Shown in pieces: positions 42,852 through 50,827 of a stretch of 64,000 bases of DNA. The notes under the pieces were generated by a model, which was not told the origin of the DNA, did no database searches, and saw only the letters and a list, made by a program, of their open reading frames with translations. The stretch's first letter is position 1; every line of letters starts with the position of its first letter. The DNA is from Pectobacterium sp013449375 (GTDB lineage: Bacteria; Pseudomonadota; Gammaproteobacteria; Enterobacterales; Enterobacteriaceae). The position numbers were made by a program, and so were the translations under genes. The stretch is taken from the NCBI RefSeq assembly GCF_048593165.1, contig NZ_CP184271.1; one strand, written 5' to 3'.

Positions 42852-42882
42852 TTGTCACTAAATGATAATGATTGTTATTATC
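42852..42882 (+). promoter_or_regulatory. Promoter with Fur box ahead of the Tad two-component system
   Basis: -35 TTGTCA (42852-42857) and -10 TATTAT (42876-42881) are 18 bp apart. GATAATGATTGTTATTATC (42864-42882) matches the Fur consensus GATAATGATAATCATTATC at 16 of 19 positions and covers the spacer and -10. This is the usual layout of a Fur-repressed promoter, so iron starvation should raise expression of the two-component system. Confidence 0.75.
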
Positions 42883-43043
42883 TGTAGGACAATTCTCATA
42901 AATAGAACGTTCAGATGTAGAAGACGGCCCGCACATGTCAGAACCGTGTGGGGTGAATGGCTGTTTGAAGTACCAGATAAAAAATAAAACGGACATTAAC
43001 CCTGAATTAATTAGGTAATAAGCCACGTTTATAGGGGAAAATT

Positions 43044-43754
43044 ATGCGTGTATTAGTGGTTGATGATGATTCTGTGCTGTGTCATTGGCTGGGATCTAAA
43101 TTACATTCCCACGGCCATTCTTGCCGAATGGTGCACGATGGCGCACACGCATTAAAAGCGATCAAGGATGAAGTCTACGATGTCGTTCTGTTAGACAGAA
43201 TGTTACCCATCATGGACGGGTTCACGGTATTACGTGAATTACAAGGTTCACGTCATCCGCCTATTATGCTGCTTTCAGCGCTAGATCGTGATGTCGATCG
43301 GGTGATGGGGTTAGAGCTCGGCGCGGAAGATTATCTCGGTAAGCCTTTTAATTTTAATGAGTTGCGGCTACGTTTGGATATCATGGCGCGGCGCGGTAAA
43401 TGCCATGCGGATAACCCTTCCATGCTGACTTTTGAAGACTTGCAACTTGACCGTATGCAGCGTATTGCATGGCGAGGCGGCAAACGTATCGATTTGACCG
43501 ATAAAGAAATCAAGTTACTGATTATATTGATGGAAAATCCAGGTCAGGCGATTACGCGCACCATGCTGTTAGAGCGTGTATGGGGCTATAATTTTGATCC
43601 ACAAACCAATTTGATCGACGTTCATATGTCAAAGTTGCGGGCGAAAATTGATAAAGGCTTCCCACGCCCATTAATTAAAACGCTGAGAGCGATGGGCTAC
43701 GCATTAGGCGCGGTAGATAAGGACAAAGCCGATGTTGGCAGCCACGCGGAATAA
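43044..43754 (+). CDS. OmpR/PhoB-family response regulator
   Basis: A 236-residue regulator. The receiver domain (1-115) has the acidic pocket DDD at 7-9, the phospho-acceptor Asp51 in VVLLDRMLP and Lys near 101 in YLGKPFNF. The C-terminal winged helix (125-225) contains LTDKEIKLLIILMENPGQ and RVWGYNFDPQTNLIDVHMSKLRAK. It overlaps the kinase gene by 23 bp, so they are translationally coupled. It lies directly upstream of the Tad locus and is the natural candidate to control it, with a Fur-box promoter of its own. Confidence 0.93.
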   Translation: MRVLVVDDDSVLCHWLGSKLHSHGHSCRMVHDGAHALKAIKDEVYDVVLLDRMLPIMDGFTVLRELQGSRHPPIMLLSALDRDVDRVMGLELGAEDYLGKPFNFNELRLRLDIMARRGKCHADNPSMLTFEDLQLDRMQRIAWRGGKRIDLTDKEIKLLIILMENPGQAITRTMLLERVWGYNFDPQTNLIDVHMSKLRAKIDKGFPRPLIKTLRAMGYALGAVDKDKADVGSHAE

Positions 43755-45231
43755 AATAAAAATAAAGAGGCTAGGGCAGCGCTGGCAGGTAAAAATAAAA
43801 CACTGGCAATTACTGGGGGCAAGTCAATATCCCAGCTTTTTATGCACCTCTAATTTTCGTCAGGCAATAACCATTGTTTTTCTATTCTTATTAATGATGC
43901 TGATGTGTATTGTCGGCTTCAGTTCATTAAGTGAAACGCTGATTAGAACGCATGTCCGTGAAGTTATTCTGGGTAATATCTACGATTACTCGATGCAGTC
44001 GCGCTTAACGAATGCCGATAGTCTGATCGTGCAATTACGGCAGGATAATCGCTCAAAAGGGGATGAATTACCGTTGTTTCTGGTGATGAATAAAGACGGT
44101 GATATTCTGTATCACAATCACCCTCTAAGAACACACCCTTTAAGTACCGATTCTATCAACTCACACCCTTTGGAAATGCGACAGCATACTGATTGCCGGA
44201 TGGATGTCAGTTGTCTGAAGGCCGAAATTTCCAGCCCAGACGATCCCAATCTGATCGGGTTGTCCGTCATGCTGGATGATGGCGGTGTGCTGTTTACCGC
44301 CTACAACATTCGGCCCATGTTAGAACGGGTGAGAACCATTCCGCTGGTGGCGGGAGCGGGACTGTTTATCGTGCTGCTCTTCTGCTTGTTTGTCAGTCGC
44401 CATTTCAGTTTACGCAGCTTACGCAGCGTGGAGAAAATCCGTGCGGCGCTGCATCGCTACAGCAGCGGCGAGCAGCAGGTACGTATGCCGCTGTCGCCTT
44501 ATGACGATGATTTTGACAGCCTGAGCGCTGACATTAATCAGAATCTGGAACGGATTGAGCGCCTGATGGAGCAGGTGCGTAATACCTCAAGCCACGTCGC
44601 GCACGAACTACGTACCCCGTTGACCCATCTGCAAAACCGATTGTTCAACCTGACGGAACGTGCAGGGCTGGATAACGACGTGCGTGATGAATTGAATCTG
44701 GCGGTGGACGAGGTGCATAAAATCCTCGGGTTGTTCCGTACCGTGATGCGCATCGGTGAAATCGAAAGCGGGCGCTGTGTGCACCAGTTTGAGAACATTG
44801 AAGCGCGTCAACTGCTGGAAGAAATTGCCGAATATTATCAGCCGCTGGCGGAAGAACGCGGCTGTCGCTTGAAGATTGAAATCAAAGCCGGTATCCAGCT
44901 CTTTGGCGACCGGGCGCTACTGTTTCAGGCGCTGGCCAATCTGGTAGAAAACGCGCTGAAATACGCGGCACAGGGAAAATACATCACGTTAAGCGTGACG
45001 CTGTATCGTGGCTGGATCGCCCTGAGCGTCGCTGACCGCGGTCCGGGGATTCCGCCCGCGCTACACGCCAAAGCACTACAACGCTTTCAGCGGCTGGATA
45101 CCTGGTTTCAGTCCGGCTATGGGCTGGGGCTGTCTTTGGTTCAGGCGATTACCGACCTGCACGGTGGCAAACTCTATCTGGACTCCTCTGCGCCGGGCTT
45201 GAATGTCTACCTGTGCCTCAATCGCTGTTAA
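43732..45231 (+). CDS. Sensor histidine kinase, partner of the upstream regulator
   Basis: A 499-residue membrane kinase. Helices at about 44-66 and 204-222 flank a periplasmic domain of about 135 residues. A HAMP-like linker follows, then the H-box His291 in SSHVAHELRTPLTHL, the N-box LVENALKYA, G1 box DRGPGIP, F-box region and G2 box GYGLGLSLVQAI. The start lies inside the regulator gene. The sensed signal is not known. The periplasmic part has a Cys pair (DCRMDVSCL) that may form a disulfide. Pilus or envelope status is one possibility, given the Tad genes downstream. Confidence 0.92.
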   Translation: MLAATRNKIKIKRLGQRWQVKIKHWQLLGASQYPSFLCTSNFRQAITIVFLFLLMMLMCIVGFSSLSETLIRTHVREVILGNIYDYSMQSRLTNADSLIVQLRQDNRSKGDELPLFLVMNKDGDILYHNHPLRTHPLSTDSINSHPLEMRQHTDCRMDVSCLKAEISSPDDPNLIGLSVMLDDGGVLFTAYNIRPMLERVRTIPLVAGAGLFIVLLFCLFVSRHFSLRSLRSVEKIRAALHRYSSGEQQVRMPLSPYDDDFDSLSADINQNLERIERLMEQVRNTSSHVAHELRTPLTHLQNRLFNLTERAGLDNDVRDELNLAVDEVHKILGLFRTVMRIGEIESGRCVHQFENIEARQLLEEIAEYYQPLAEERGCRLKIEIKAGIQLFGDRALLFQALANLVENALKYAAQGKYITLSVTLYRGWIALSVADRGPGIPPALHAKALQRFQRLDTWFQSGYGLGLSLVQAITDLHGGKLYLDSSAPGLNVYLCLNRC

Positions 45232-45544
45232 TACGCTTTTCTTACGATGAACAGACGCGTGGCGAGCGATTTTCCTCGGCTTGCCGCGATACGCTACTCT
45301 CAATTTCTTATGAATACCCCTGCAAAAAACATGAATATTTATTAATTTTCCCCACAATGTAACTCGTGTTAGCTTTTGATTTATATTGATAATTTTTCGT
45401 ATGGAAAGATTAACGAATATTAATGTTCTGCTGCTTGCGGTGTTTGATAATAAGTCTCATTATTAATCTTATTATCATCATGGCATCCCCCCGAATTCCC
45501 GAGTTGGCCATGATTCCTTTGCCTGCGGATTAGAGAGTCTTCCC
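45232..45544. other. Control region of the Tad locus
   Basis: 313 bp, strongly AT-rich, no gene. It contains the inverted repeat at 45445-45477 and several near-TATAAT hexamers, of which none has a convincing -35. Confidence 0.55.
45445..45477. promoter_or_regulatory. Inverted repeat upstream of flp, partly Fur-like
   Basis: TGATAATAAG and CTTATTATCA are perfect inverted copies 13 bp apart. Bases 45446-45464 match the Fur consensus at 14 of 19 positions. It lies 68-100 bp upstream of flp. It may bind the adjacent response regulator or Fur; the sequence alone cannot decide. Confidence 0.5.
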
Positions 45545-45766
45545 ATGAAAAACATGAAAGCAAAATTACGTTCTTTCCTGCGTGACGAGAGCGGTGTAAC
45601 GGCAATCGAATACGGCATTCTTGCGGCGGCGATGGCGGCAGCCATCGGCGCTATTTTCGGCGGCGACGGTATCTTCGTGAAAGCGCTGAATGAGAAATTC
45701 ACCCAAATCGCCGATCAAATCACCGGCACGGGAACCAGCGGCGGTACCTCCGGCGCAGCGAAATAA
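45545..45766 (+). CDS. flp: Flp-type major pilin
   Basis: A 73-residue prepilin of the Flp subfamily of type IVb pilins. The prepilin peptidase site lies between Gly17 and Val18 (DESGVTAIEYGILAAAMAAA), with the invariant Glu and Tyr as mature residues 5 and 6 and a hydrophobic helix after them. The C-terminus is short and rich in Gly, Ser and Thr. It is the first gene of the Tad operon and its pilin is the main subunit of the adhesive fibre. Only one flp copy is present. Confidence 0.95.
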   Translation: MKNMKAKLRSFLRDESGVTAIEYGILAAAMAAAIGAIFGGDGIFVKALNEKFTQIADQITGTGTSGGTSGAAK

Positions 45767-45773
45767 ACGCGAG

Positions 45774-46325
45774 ATGGCGGATTACACGCACTGGCCGCAG
45801 ACGGTACTGCTGATGGGCTGCCTGCTGTGGTGTATCAGTACCGACCTGTTAGTACGCAAAATTACCAATCGGGTGGTACTGATTTTATTGCTGGGCTGGC
45901 TGTTCTTCAGCGCTTCACATGTCCTGCAATCTGGTGTGTTAGATATGTTGGTATTACGGAAAACGCTTTGGGCGTTGCCTGGCGCGGCGGTGGTATTGGC
46001 TGTGGGGTTTTTGCTTTTCCTCACCGGCAGACTAGGTGCAGGGGATGTCAAGCTGATGAGTGTGCTGTGCCTGTGGGTTGGGCAAGGGCACCAGATCGTT
46101 TTCGTCATGGTAACGGCGTTGGCTGGCGGTGTGTTGGCGCTTAGCCTGCCGCTGCTCAATACCGTACCCACAGCGGTGGCGATGGGCATTCAAACCACCA
46201 ACCGGATATTCAAGAGTCGGTTGCCTATGCCACCCGCGTTGCCCGCCGACCTTTCTCAAGGCATACCTTACGGCGTCGCCATTGCGTTCGGCGCGATGTA
46301 TGTCCTGATTTTTCCCTTGTTTTAA
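45774..46325 (+). CDS. tadV: TadV/CpaA prepilin peptidase
   Basis: A 183-residue integral membrane aspartic peptidase (A24 family) that cleaves Flp and the TadE/TadF pseudopilins. The two catalytic Asp are Asp24 (CISTDLLVRKITN) and Asp91 in the GxGD motif RLGAGDVKLM. It lacks the N-methylation domain of PilD, as is normal for TadV. The ATG at 45774 is 8 bp after flp; the longer frame from 45690 overlaps flp and is rejected. Confidence 0.93.
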   Translation: MADYTHWPQTVLLMGCLLWCISTDLLVRKITNRVVLILLLGWLFFSASHVLQSGVLDMLVLRKTLWALPGAAVVLAVGFLLFLTGRLGAGDVKLMSVLCLWVGQGHQIVFVMVTALAGGVLALSLPLLNTVPTAVAMGIQTTNRIFKSRLPMPPALPADLSQGIPYGVAIAFGAMYVLIFPLF

Positions 46326-46371
46326 TTCTGTCGCAGCTTTAAGACACACACGCTAGGGTAGGCAAGTTGAA

Positions 46372-47325
46372 ATGAAAGTGAACTCTACATACGTACTGTC
46401 AGGCGCGCTCGTGCTGGCAGGCATTGTTGCGCTGATGGTGCGTAGCCATCTCTCTTCTGAACCCCCTGCGCCGCCTCCGGTAGTGGTTAAAGCACCGGAA
46501 AAAGCCGCTGTCTTGGTGGCCGCAAAAGATCTGCATCCCGGTGATTTCATTGATTCTAGCTCACTACGCTGGCAAACCACGGATGAATCCGTTTCCCGTT
46601 CGTTTAACTTCGTTCGCGGCCAGGATAGCCAGTCTCTGCTATTTGGCGCAACCTTGCGTGAAACAGTAAAGGAGGGGACTCGGCTTAGCAGTAACGTTGT
46701 TGTGAAACCCAATGAACCGGGCTTTGTTGCCGCCGTGCTGCATAAAGGAATGCGGGCTATCTCCGTTCCCACTAGCGCGATTGCGAGCAATGCCGGATTG
46801 GTGTCAGCAGGCGATCGCGTGGATGTGATCCTCAGCATGAGACGAGACGATCAGTCAGAGTTACCCGCAAGCCGTAACCAGCCAGTTGTGATGCCACTTT
46901 TGGCTTCGCAGACCATTGTTCGTGACCTGAGAGTATTGGCACTGAATGATAAGGTCGGTACGCCGATCTACACACGCACAGATATTAGCCCAGAAGACGG
47001 CGGTTCGCTGGATGCTGTAGCGAAAAGCCGTGAGCCTGCCGCAGGCCCCCGTTCGCGTTCTGCTACCTATCAAACCGTCACGTTGGAAGTCACGCCTCAG
47101 CAGGCTGAAGCGCTCGCGGTTGCCAAAGAGCTGGGTATTCTGCATTTGGCACTACGCAGTGCCGATCTGGATGATGCGGTCGATCCAGCAACAGGACGTC
47201 CTCATGTGACCACGGTTCCGCGCGCGACCGATATTTACGGGGTGCTATCAGCAGGATCTGGTGAACGCAAAGTGAAAATCTATCGCGCTGAGCAAAAAGA
47301 CGTGGTGACGTTCCCCTCCCGATAA
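46372..47325 (+). CDS. rcpC: RcpC/CpaB, Tad pilus assembly protein
   Basis: A 317-residue periplasmic protein anchored by one N-terminal hydrophobic segment (residues 7-23). A SAF-type domain (about 45-115, AKDLHPGDFIDSSSLRW and TLRETVKEGTRL) is followed by the CpaB C-terminal domain (GDRVDVILS and VTLEVTPQQAEALAVAKELG). CpaB proteins help secretin assembly and may bind peptidoglycan. A proline-rich stretch (EPPAPPPVVV) links the anchor to the SAF domain. Confidence 0.92.
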   Translation: MKVNSTYVLSGALVLAGIVALMVRSHLSSEPPAPPPVVVKAPEKAAVLVAAKDLHPGDFIDSSSLRWQTTDESVSRSFNFVRGQDSQSLLFGATLRETVKEGTRLSSNVVVKPNEPGFVAAVLHKGMRAISVPTSAIASNAGLVSAGDRVDVILSMRRDDQSELPASRNQPVVMPLLASQTIVRDLRVLALNDKVGTPIYTRTDISPEDGGSLDAVAKSREPAAGPRSRSATYQTVTLEVTPQQAEALAVAKELGILHLALRSADLDDAVDPATGRPHVTTVPRATDIYGVLSAGSGERKVKIYRAEQKDVVTFPSR

Positions 47326-47405
47326 GACGAGTACGCCATCTGACAGCCTGCGGGGAGCCGCGAGTTGTTCATGGAAAAATGAAGCCCATTACGGAAATTA
47401 AGTAA

Positions 47406-48845
47406 ATGACGATGTTTTCGCTGTTTTTGAAATCGGACTTTCGGGGTACGTGCAAACGATTGCTGACCGCTGGCCTGTTTAACGCGGTATTGCCTGTCAC
47501 GCTGACGACGATGATGTTGCCTGCGACCACGCTGGCTGCCGGGGTATCTGTGGCGCCAGTCACCGATGAGGTGCGTTTGACCGTGAATCAGGGACGGTTA
47601 CTGCAACTCCATGGACTGCCGGACAGCGTGCTGGTGGCCGATCCGAATATCGCCAGCTTTGAACTGCCTTCACCGGGTAATTTGTTTGTCTACGCCAAAA
47701 GCGTCGGCACCACCACGCTCTATGCGATGGATGAAAATGGCAATGTCATCAACGCGATTCGCCTGGTGTCCGAGCATGACTTGAAAGCGCTGGGTGAGCG
47801 CATGAAGCGTGAATTCCCCGGTGCGGATATCCAACTGGAAGCCTCGATTCCTAGCGGTGTGATTGTACGCGGTAGTGTGGATACCCCGCAGGATGCCAAG
47901 CGCGTCATCGACAGCATACAAGCTTACATCAGTGCATCTTCCGGTGGTGGGCAAGGTGGCGGTGGAGGCGGTGGCGAGAAATTGCCGGGTTCCAGCGAAA
48001 CGTCCGGCAAGGTGATCAATCAGCTCAAAATCAAAACGCCTTCGCAAATCAATATTCAGGTGCGTGTGGTGGAAGTCTCTCGCAAGCTGACCAGTGAACT
48101 GGGCTTCAACTGGGCGGCATCGTTGAGTACCGGTAGCGGCAACATGAGTGCGGGCAGCGGATCGCGTCTGAACTTGTTTAATGCCACGACTGGACGGTTT
48201 TCTAACCCAACGGATGCGGGTTTCCTGAACTTCGGACGCTCCAGACTGAGTGGATTATTAACCGCCATGAACCAACAGGGCATGGCAACGGTATTGGCTG
48301 AACCCAATCTGACGGCGATGTCTGGGGAAACGGCGGCGTTTGCCGCAGGTGGCGAAGTGCCGATCGTCCTCATCACCAACAACAGCGTCAGCATCGATTA
48401 CAAATCTTACGGTGTGATTCTGCGCATGACGCCAACGCTGCTGTCTGCCAACCGTATCAGCCTGCACATTGCGCCGGAAGTCAGTGAACTCACGGACGTC
48501 GGTTCCGTACAACTGGAGGGCGGATCGCGTATTCCGGCCTTAACGGTACGCCGTGCGGATACCACGGTAGAGCTGGCCAGCGGGCAGAGCTTTGCACTGG
48601 CGGGGATGTTGCGTAGCGCCGGTAGCCAGACAATAAACGGCGTGCCAGGGCTGAGTAGCGTCCCGATGTTTGGCCGCCTGTTTGAAAGCGAAGCCACCAG
48701 TCAGGAAGAAACGGAATTGGTGATTATCGCGACTGCTTATGTGGTTGAGCCAGTTAATGCGGGCGATCTTCAAACGCCGGGGCAAGGCGTAAAAATGCTG
48801 GATTCATCCATGCCGCGTTCTGCATCTATCGGCTATCTCTACTGA
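47406..48845 (+). CDS. rcpA: RcpA/CpaC outer-membrane secretin
   Basis: A 479-residue secretin that forms the outer-membrane channel of the Tad pilus. A signal peptide ends near residue 45 (ATTLAA). The N-terminal T2SS/CpaC domain with GRLLQLHGLPDSVLVADP and a BON-like part are followed by a glycine-only linker around residues 179-193, then the secretin domain: VRVVEVSRKL, GVILRMTPTLLS and the family signature GVPGLSSVPMFGRLF. The glycine-rich linker is longer than in many relatives I recall. cpaD follows after 21 bp. Confidence 0.94.
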   Translation: MTMFSLFLKSDFRGTCKRLLTAGLFNAVLPVTLTTMMLPATTLAAGVSVAPVTDEVRLTVNQGRLLQLHGLPDSVLVADPNIASFELPSPGNLFVYAKSVGTTTLYAMDENGNVINAIRLVSEHDLKALGERMKREFPGADIQLEASIPSGVIVRGSVDTPQDAKRVIDSIQAYISASSGGGQGGGGGGGEKLPGSSETSGKVINQLKIKTPSQINIQVRVVEVSRKLTSELGFNWAASLSTGSGNMSAGSGSRLNLFNATTGRFSNPTDAGFLNFGRSRLSGLLTAMNQQGMATVLAEPNLTAMSGETAAFAAGGEVPIVLITNNSVSIDYKSYGVILRMTPTLLSANRISLHIAPEVSELTDVGSVQLEGGSRIPALTVRRADTTVELASGQSFALAGMLRSAGSQTINGVPGLSSVPMFGRLFESEATSQEETELVIIATAYVVEPVNAGDLQTPGQGVKMLDSSMPRSASIGYLY

Positions 48846-48866
48846 GTTCGCGAGGGGAAATAACAC

Positions 48867-49553
48867 ATGAAAACGATCAATAGCAACCACCCTTCGTTTC
48901 GTCCTCTGCCCCTGCGTGCAGCGGTGCTGACCGCCATTTTTCTGCTGGCTGGCTGCGGATGGAATAAACCGATTAACGATGTTCGTATGCAGCGTTTTGA
49001 CCAGCCTGGGCTTCAACCCATCGCCGTCCAGCCTTCATCGGTGTCCGTGCCGTTAGTGGCCGCGCCGAACGGGCGGGGATTCCTCCCTGAATCATTGAAG
49101 CAGCTCAATATCATGCTGAAGGATCAGGGGCGGTTATCGGCACAGACGCTGACGCTGATCCCACACAGTGCGAGCGGTGAGCAGATGGCTGGGCGATTGG
49201 CTACTGTGCTGAAAAATGCCGGCGCGAATCCACAGAACGTGAAACAGATGCGCCGTTCTACGGCGAGCGGTCAGAACGGCGATCTGGAAGTGATTTCCGA
49301 GGCGCTGGTGGTCAAAACCACCCGTTGCACGATCAATGACCCGAATCAACTGATGGTGAAGCCTTATGAAGCCACTGGCTCTCTCGGCTGCGCCACGCAA
49401 AACAATCTGGCGATGATGGTTGCTGAACCACGCGATCTGATTCAGGCGAAAGCACTGGATGATGCGGATGGCGTAGCGGCGGTCAATAGCATCGAACGCT
49501 ATCACAAAGGTGAAGTGAAAGAGCTCATCGACATTAACTTTGAAGAAGATTAA
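48867..49553 (+). CDS. cpaD: CpaD-type pilus lipoprotein
   Basis: A 228-residue lipoprotein. The lipobox LLAGC gives lipidation near residue 31. The remainder resembles the CpaD family in the LTLIPHSASGEQMAGRLATVLKNAG segment and the conserved Cys pair (TTRCTIND and SLGCATQNNLAMMVAEPRDLI), where the last phrase is a CpaD hallmark. It sits between the secretin and tadZ, the position of rcpB in Aggregatibacter, and probably helps place the secretin in the outer membrane. Confidence 0.87.
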   Translation: MKTINSNHPSFRPLPLRAAVLTAIFLLAGCGWNKPINDVRMQRFDQPGLQPIAVQPSSVSVPLVAAPNGRGFLPESLKQLNIMLKDQGRLSAQTLTLIPHSASGEQMAGRLATVLKNAGANPQNVKQMRRSTASGQNGDLEVISEALVVKTTRCTINDPNQLMVKPYEATGSLGCATQNNLAMMVAEPRDLIQAKALDDADGVAAVNSIERYHKGEVKELIDINFEED

Positions 49554-49567
49554 GGGCGTGACATTCC

Positions 49568-50767
49568 ATGAGTGAAATTACCCCTAACGATGGTGAAGAA
49601 CTGGCGTTGCCGCTGGTGGCATTCGCTAATGATGTACGCGATGTGGCCGATATCGGCGATCTCTTCACTCGCCTTAAACAGCCAGATGTACCGGTGATGT
49701 CCGGTGGTATCGCTGCTGCTCGTCAATGGTGTGAGCTGAATGTTCCGCCGCGCATTTTAGTGGTGGATCTGGAAGCGGAGCACTGGCCGTTACCTGCACT
49801 GGAAGAGCTGCTGAGTGTCTGTGGCCCTACCAGCCAGGTGATTGCTATTGGCAAAGAACAGGATGTCGGCTTGTACCGTGCGCTGCTTCAGGCTGGCGTG
49901 GTGGACTATCTGGTGAAGCCGTTCACGCTGGATCTGCTGGCGGCGACGCTGGCGAAGTGTGAAGGCCAACAAGCTGGACCGGAATATGCCCGTATGGGCC
50001 GGACGATTGCGGTTGTCGGCGCCAGCGGTGGTAGTGGGGCGAGTACCGTGGCGATGGGACTAAGCCGCCTGCTGTCCGGCGAGCGTCATTTGCCCGTCGC
50101 GCTGGTCGATTTCGACCGGCGTAACGGCGACCAACTGCTGCTGCAAGGGCAAACCGATGACGCAGGGCTGGCAGCGGTGCTGGGGACACAGGAGCTGGAT
50201 ACCCGATTGCTGCAACGCGCCATGCTGCGCGTGGATACCCGTTTGCATCTGCTGGCGCAGAAGCCGGAACTGGGTGAATTGAGCCCGGTGGATGTGGATA
50301 ACGTGCTGAACCTCGGTGGTGCGCTGTGTCGCATGTTCAATCAGGTGATCTGGGATCTGCCCAGCAGCTACCCAACGGGTGCGCTCGACGTGCTGACTTA
50401 TGCCGATCTGCGCATCATCGTGACGGAATTGACGCTTCAGGATGCGCGTAATGTGCGGCGCGTGCTGAATGAGATCGGCGACGAAAGCGAAGGGCAACGT
50501 CTGTTGTTGGTACATAACCAGAGCCGTTTTGCCGGCGCCGCGCCGTTAAGCCGCGATCAGTTCGAACAATTTACTGGCCGGAAGATTGATGTCGTGCTGC
50601 CGAATGCGGGCCATGCGTTGGCACAAAGCCTGACGCTCGGCGCACTGAATCTGTCTGCGGCGCCTGCTTTCCAGCAGGGTTTGCGCCAGTTGGTCGATCT
50701 GGCCTGCGGCGTGCGCGCCAGACCGGCGGAAAAGCGCTGGTTCTCGCGTTGGTTAAAGCGCGCCTAA
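49568..50767 (+). CDS. tadZ: TadZ/CpaE pilus localisation ATPase-like protein
   Basis: A 399-residue cytoplasmic protein with an atypical receiver-like N-terminal domain (about 15-130: RILVVDLEAE, DYLVKPFT) and a MinD/ParA-like C-terminal domain. The P-loop GASGGSGAST at 151-160 has neither the deviant signature Lys (usually KGG) nor the Walker A Lys before Ser/Thr, so hydrolysis may be lost. TadZ proteins place the pilus machine at the pole and recruit TadA. DRRNGDQLLLQ holds the switch-like acidic residue. Confidence 0.9.
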   Translation: MSEITPNDGEELALPLVAFANDVRDVADIGDLFTRLKQPDVPVMSGGIAAARQWCELNVPPRILVVDLEAEHWPLPALEELLSVCGPTSQVIAIGKEQDVGLYRALLQAGVVDYLVKPFTLDLLAATLAKCEGQQAGPEYARMGRTIAVVGASGGSGASTVAMGLSRLLSGERHLPVALVDFDRRNGDQLLLQGQTDDAGLAAVLGTQELDTRLLQRAMLRVDTRLHLLAQKPELGELSPVDVDNVLNLGGALCRMFNQVIWDLPSSYPTGALDVLTYADLRIIVTELTLQDARNVRRVLNEIGDESEGQRLLLVHNQSRFAGAAPLSRDQFEQFTGRKIDVVLPNAGHALAQSLTLGALNLSAAPAFQQGLRQLVDLACGVRARPAEKRWFSRWLKRA

Positions 50768-50827
50768 TGATGTTAAGCGTTAGCCGTCTTTCAACGGGTT
50801 ACAGACTGTTTTTTGGGGTTCAGGATT

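Larger units (their letters stand above)
42715..43043. other. Region between yjcE and the two-component system
   Basis: 329 bp holding the yjcE terminator and a Fur-box promoter, listed separately, then a leader of about 155 nt before the response regulator gene. A 72-codon GTG frame on the other strand is not considered a gene. Confidence 0.6.

Noticed and set aside
42808..43026. 72-codon GTG-started frame opposite the Fur-box region
   Set aside because: It starts with GTG without a ribosome-binding site and crosses the promoter and Fur box of the two-component system.
45500..45544. Sigma-54 promoter upstream of flp (GTTGGCCATGATTCCTTTGC)
   Set aside because: The GG to GC spacing is 13, not 10, so the invariant pattern is not met.
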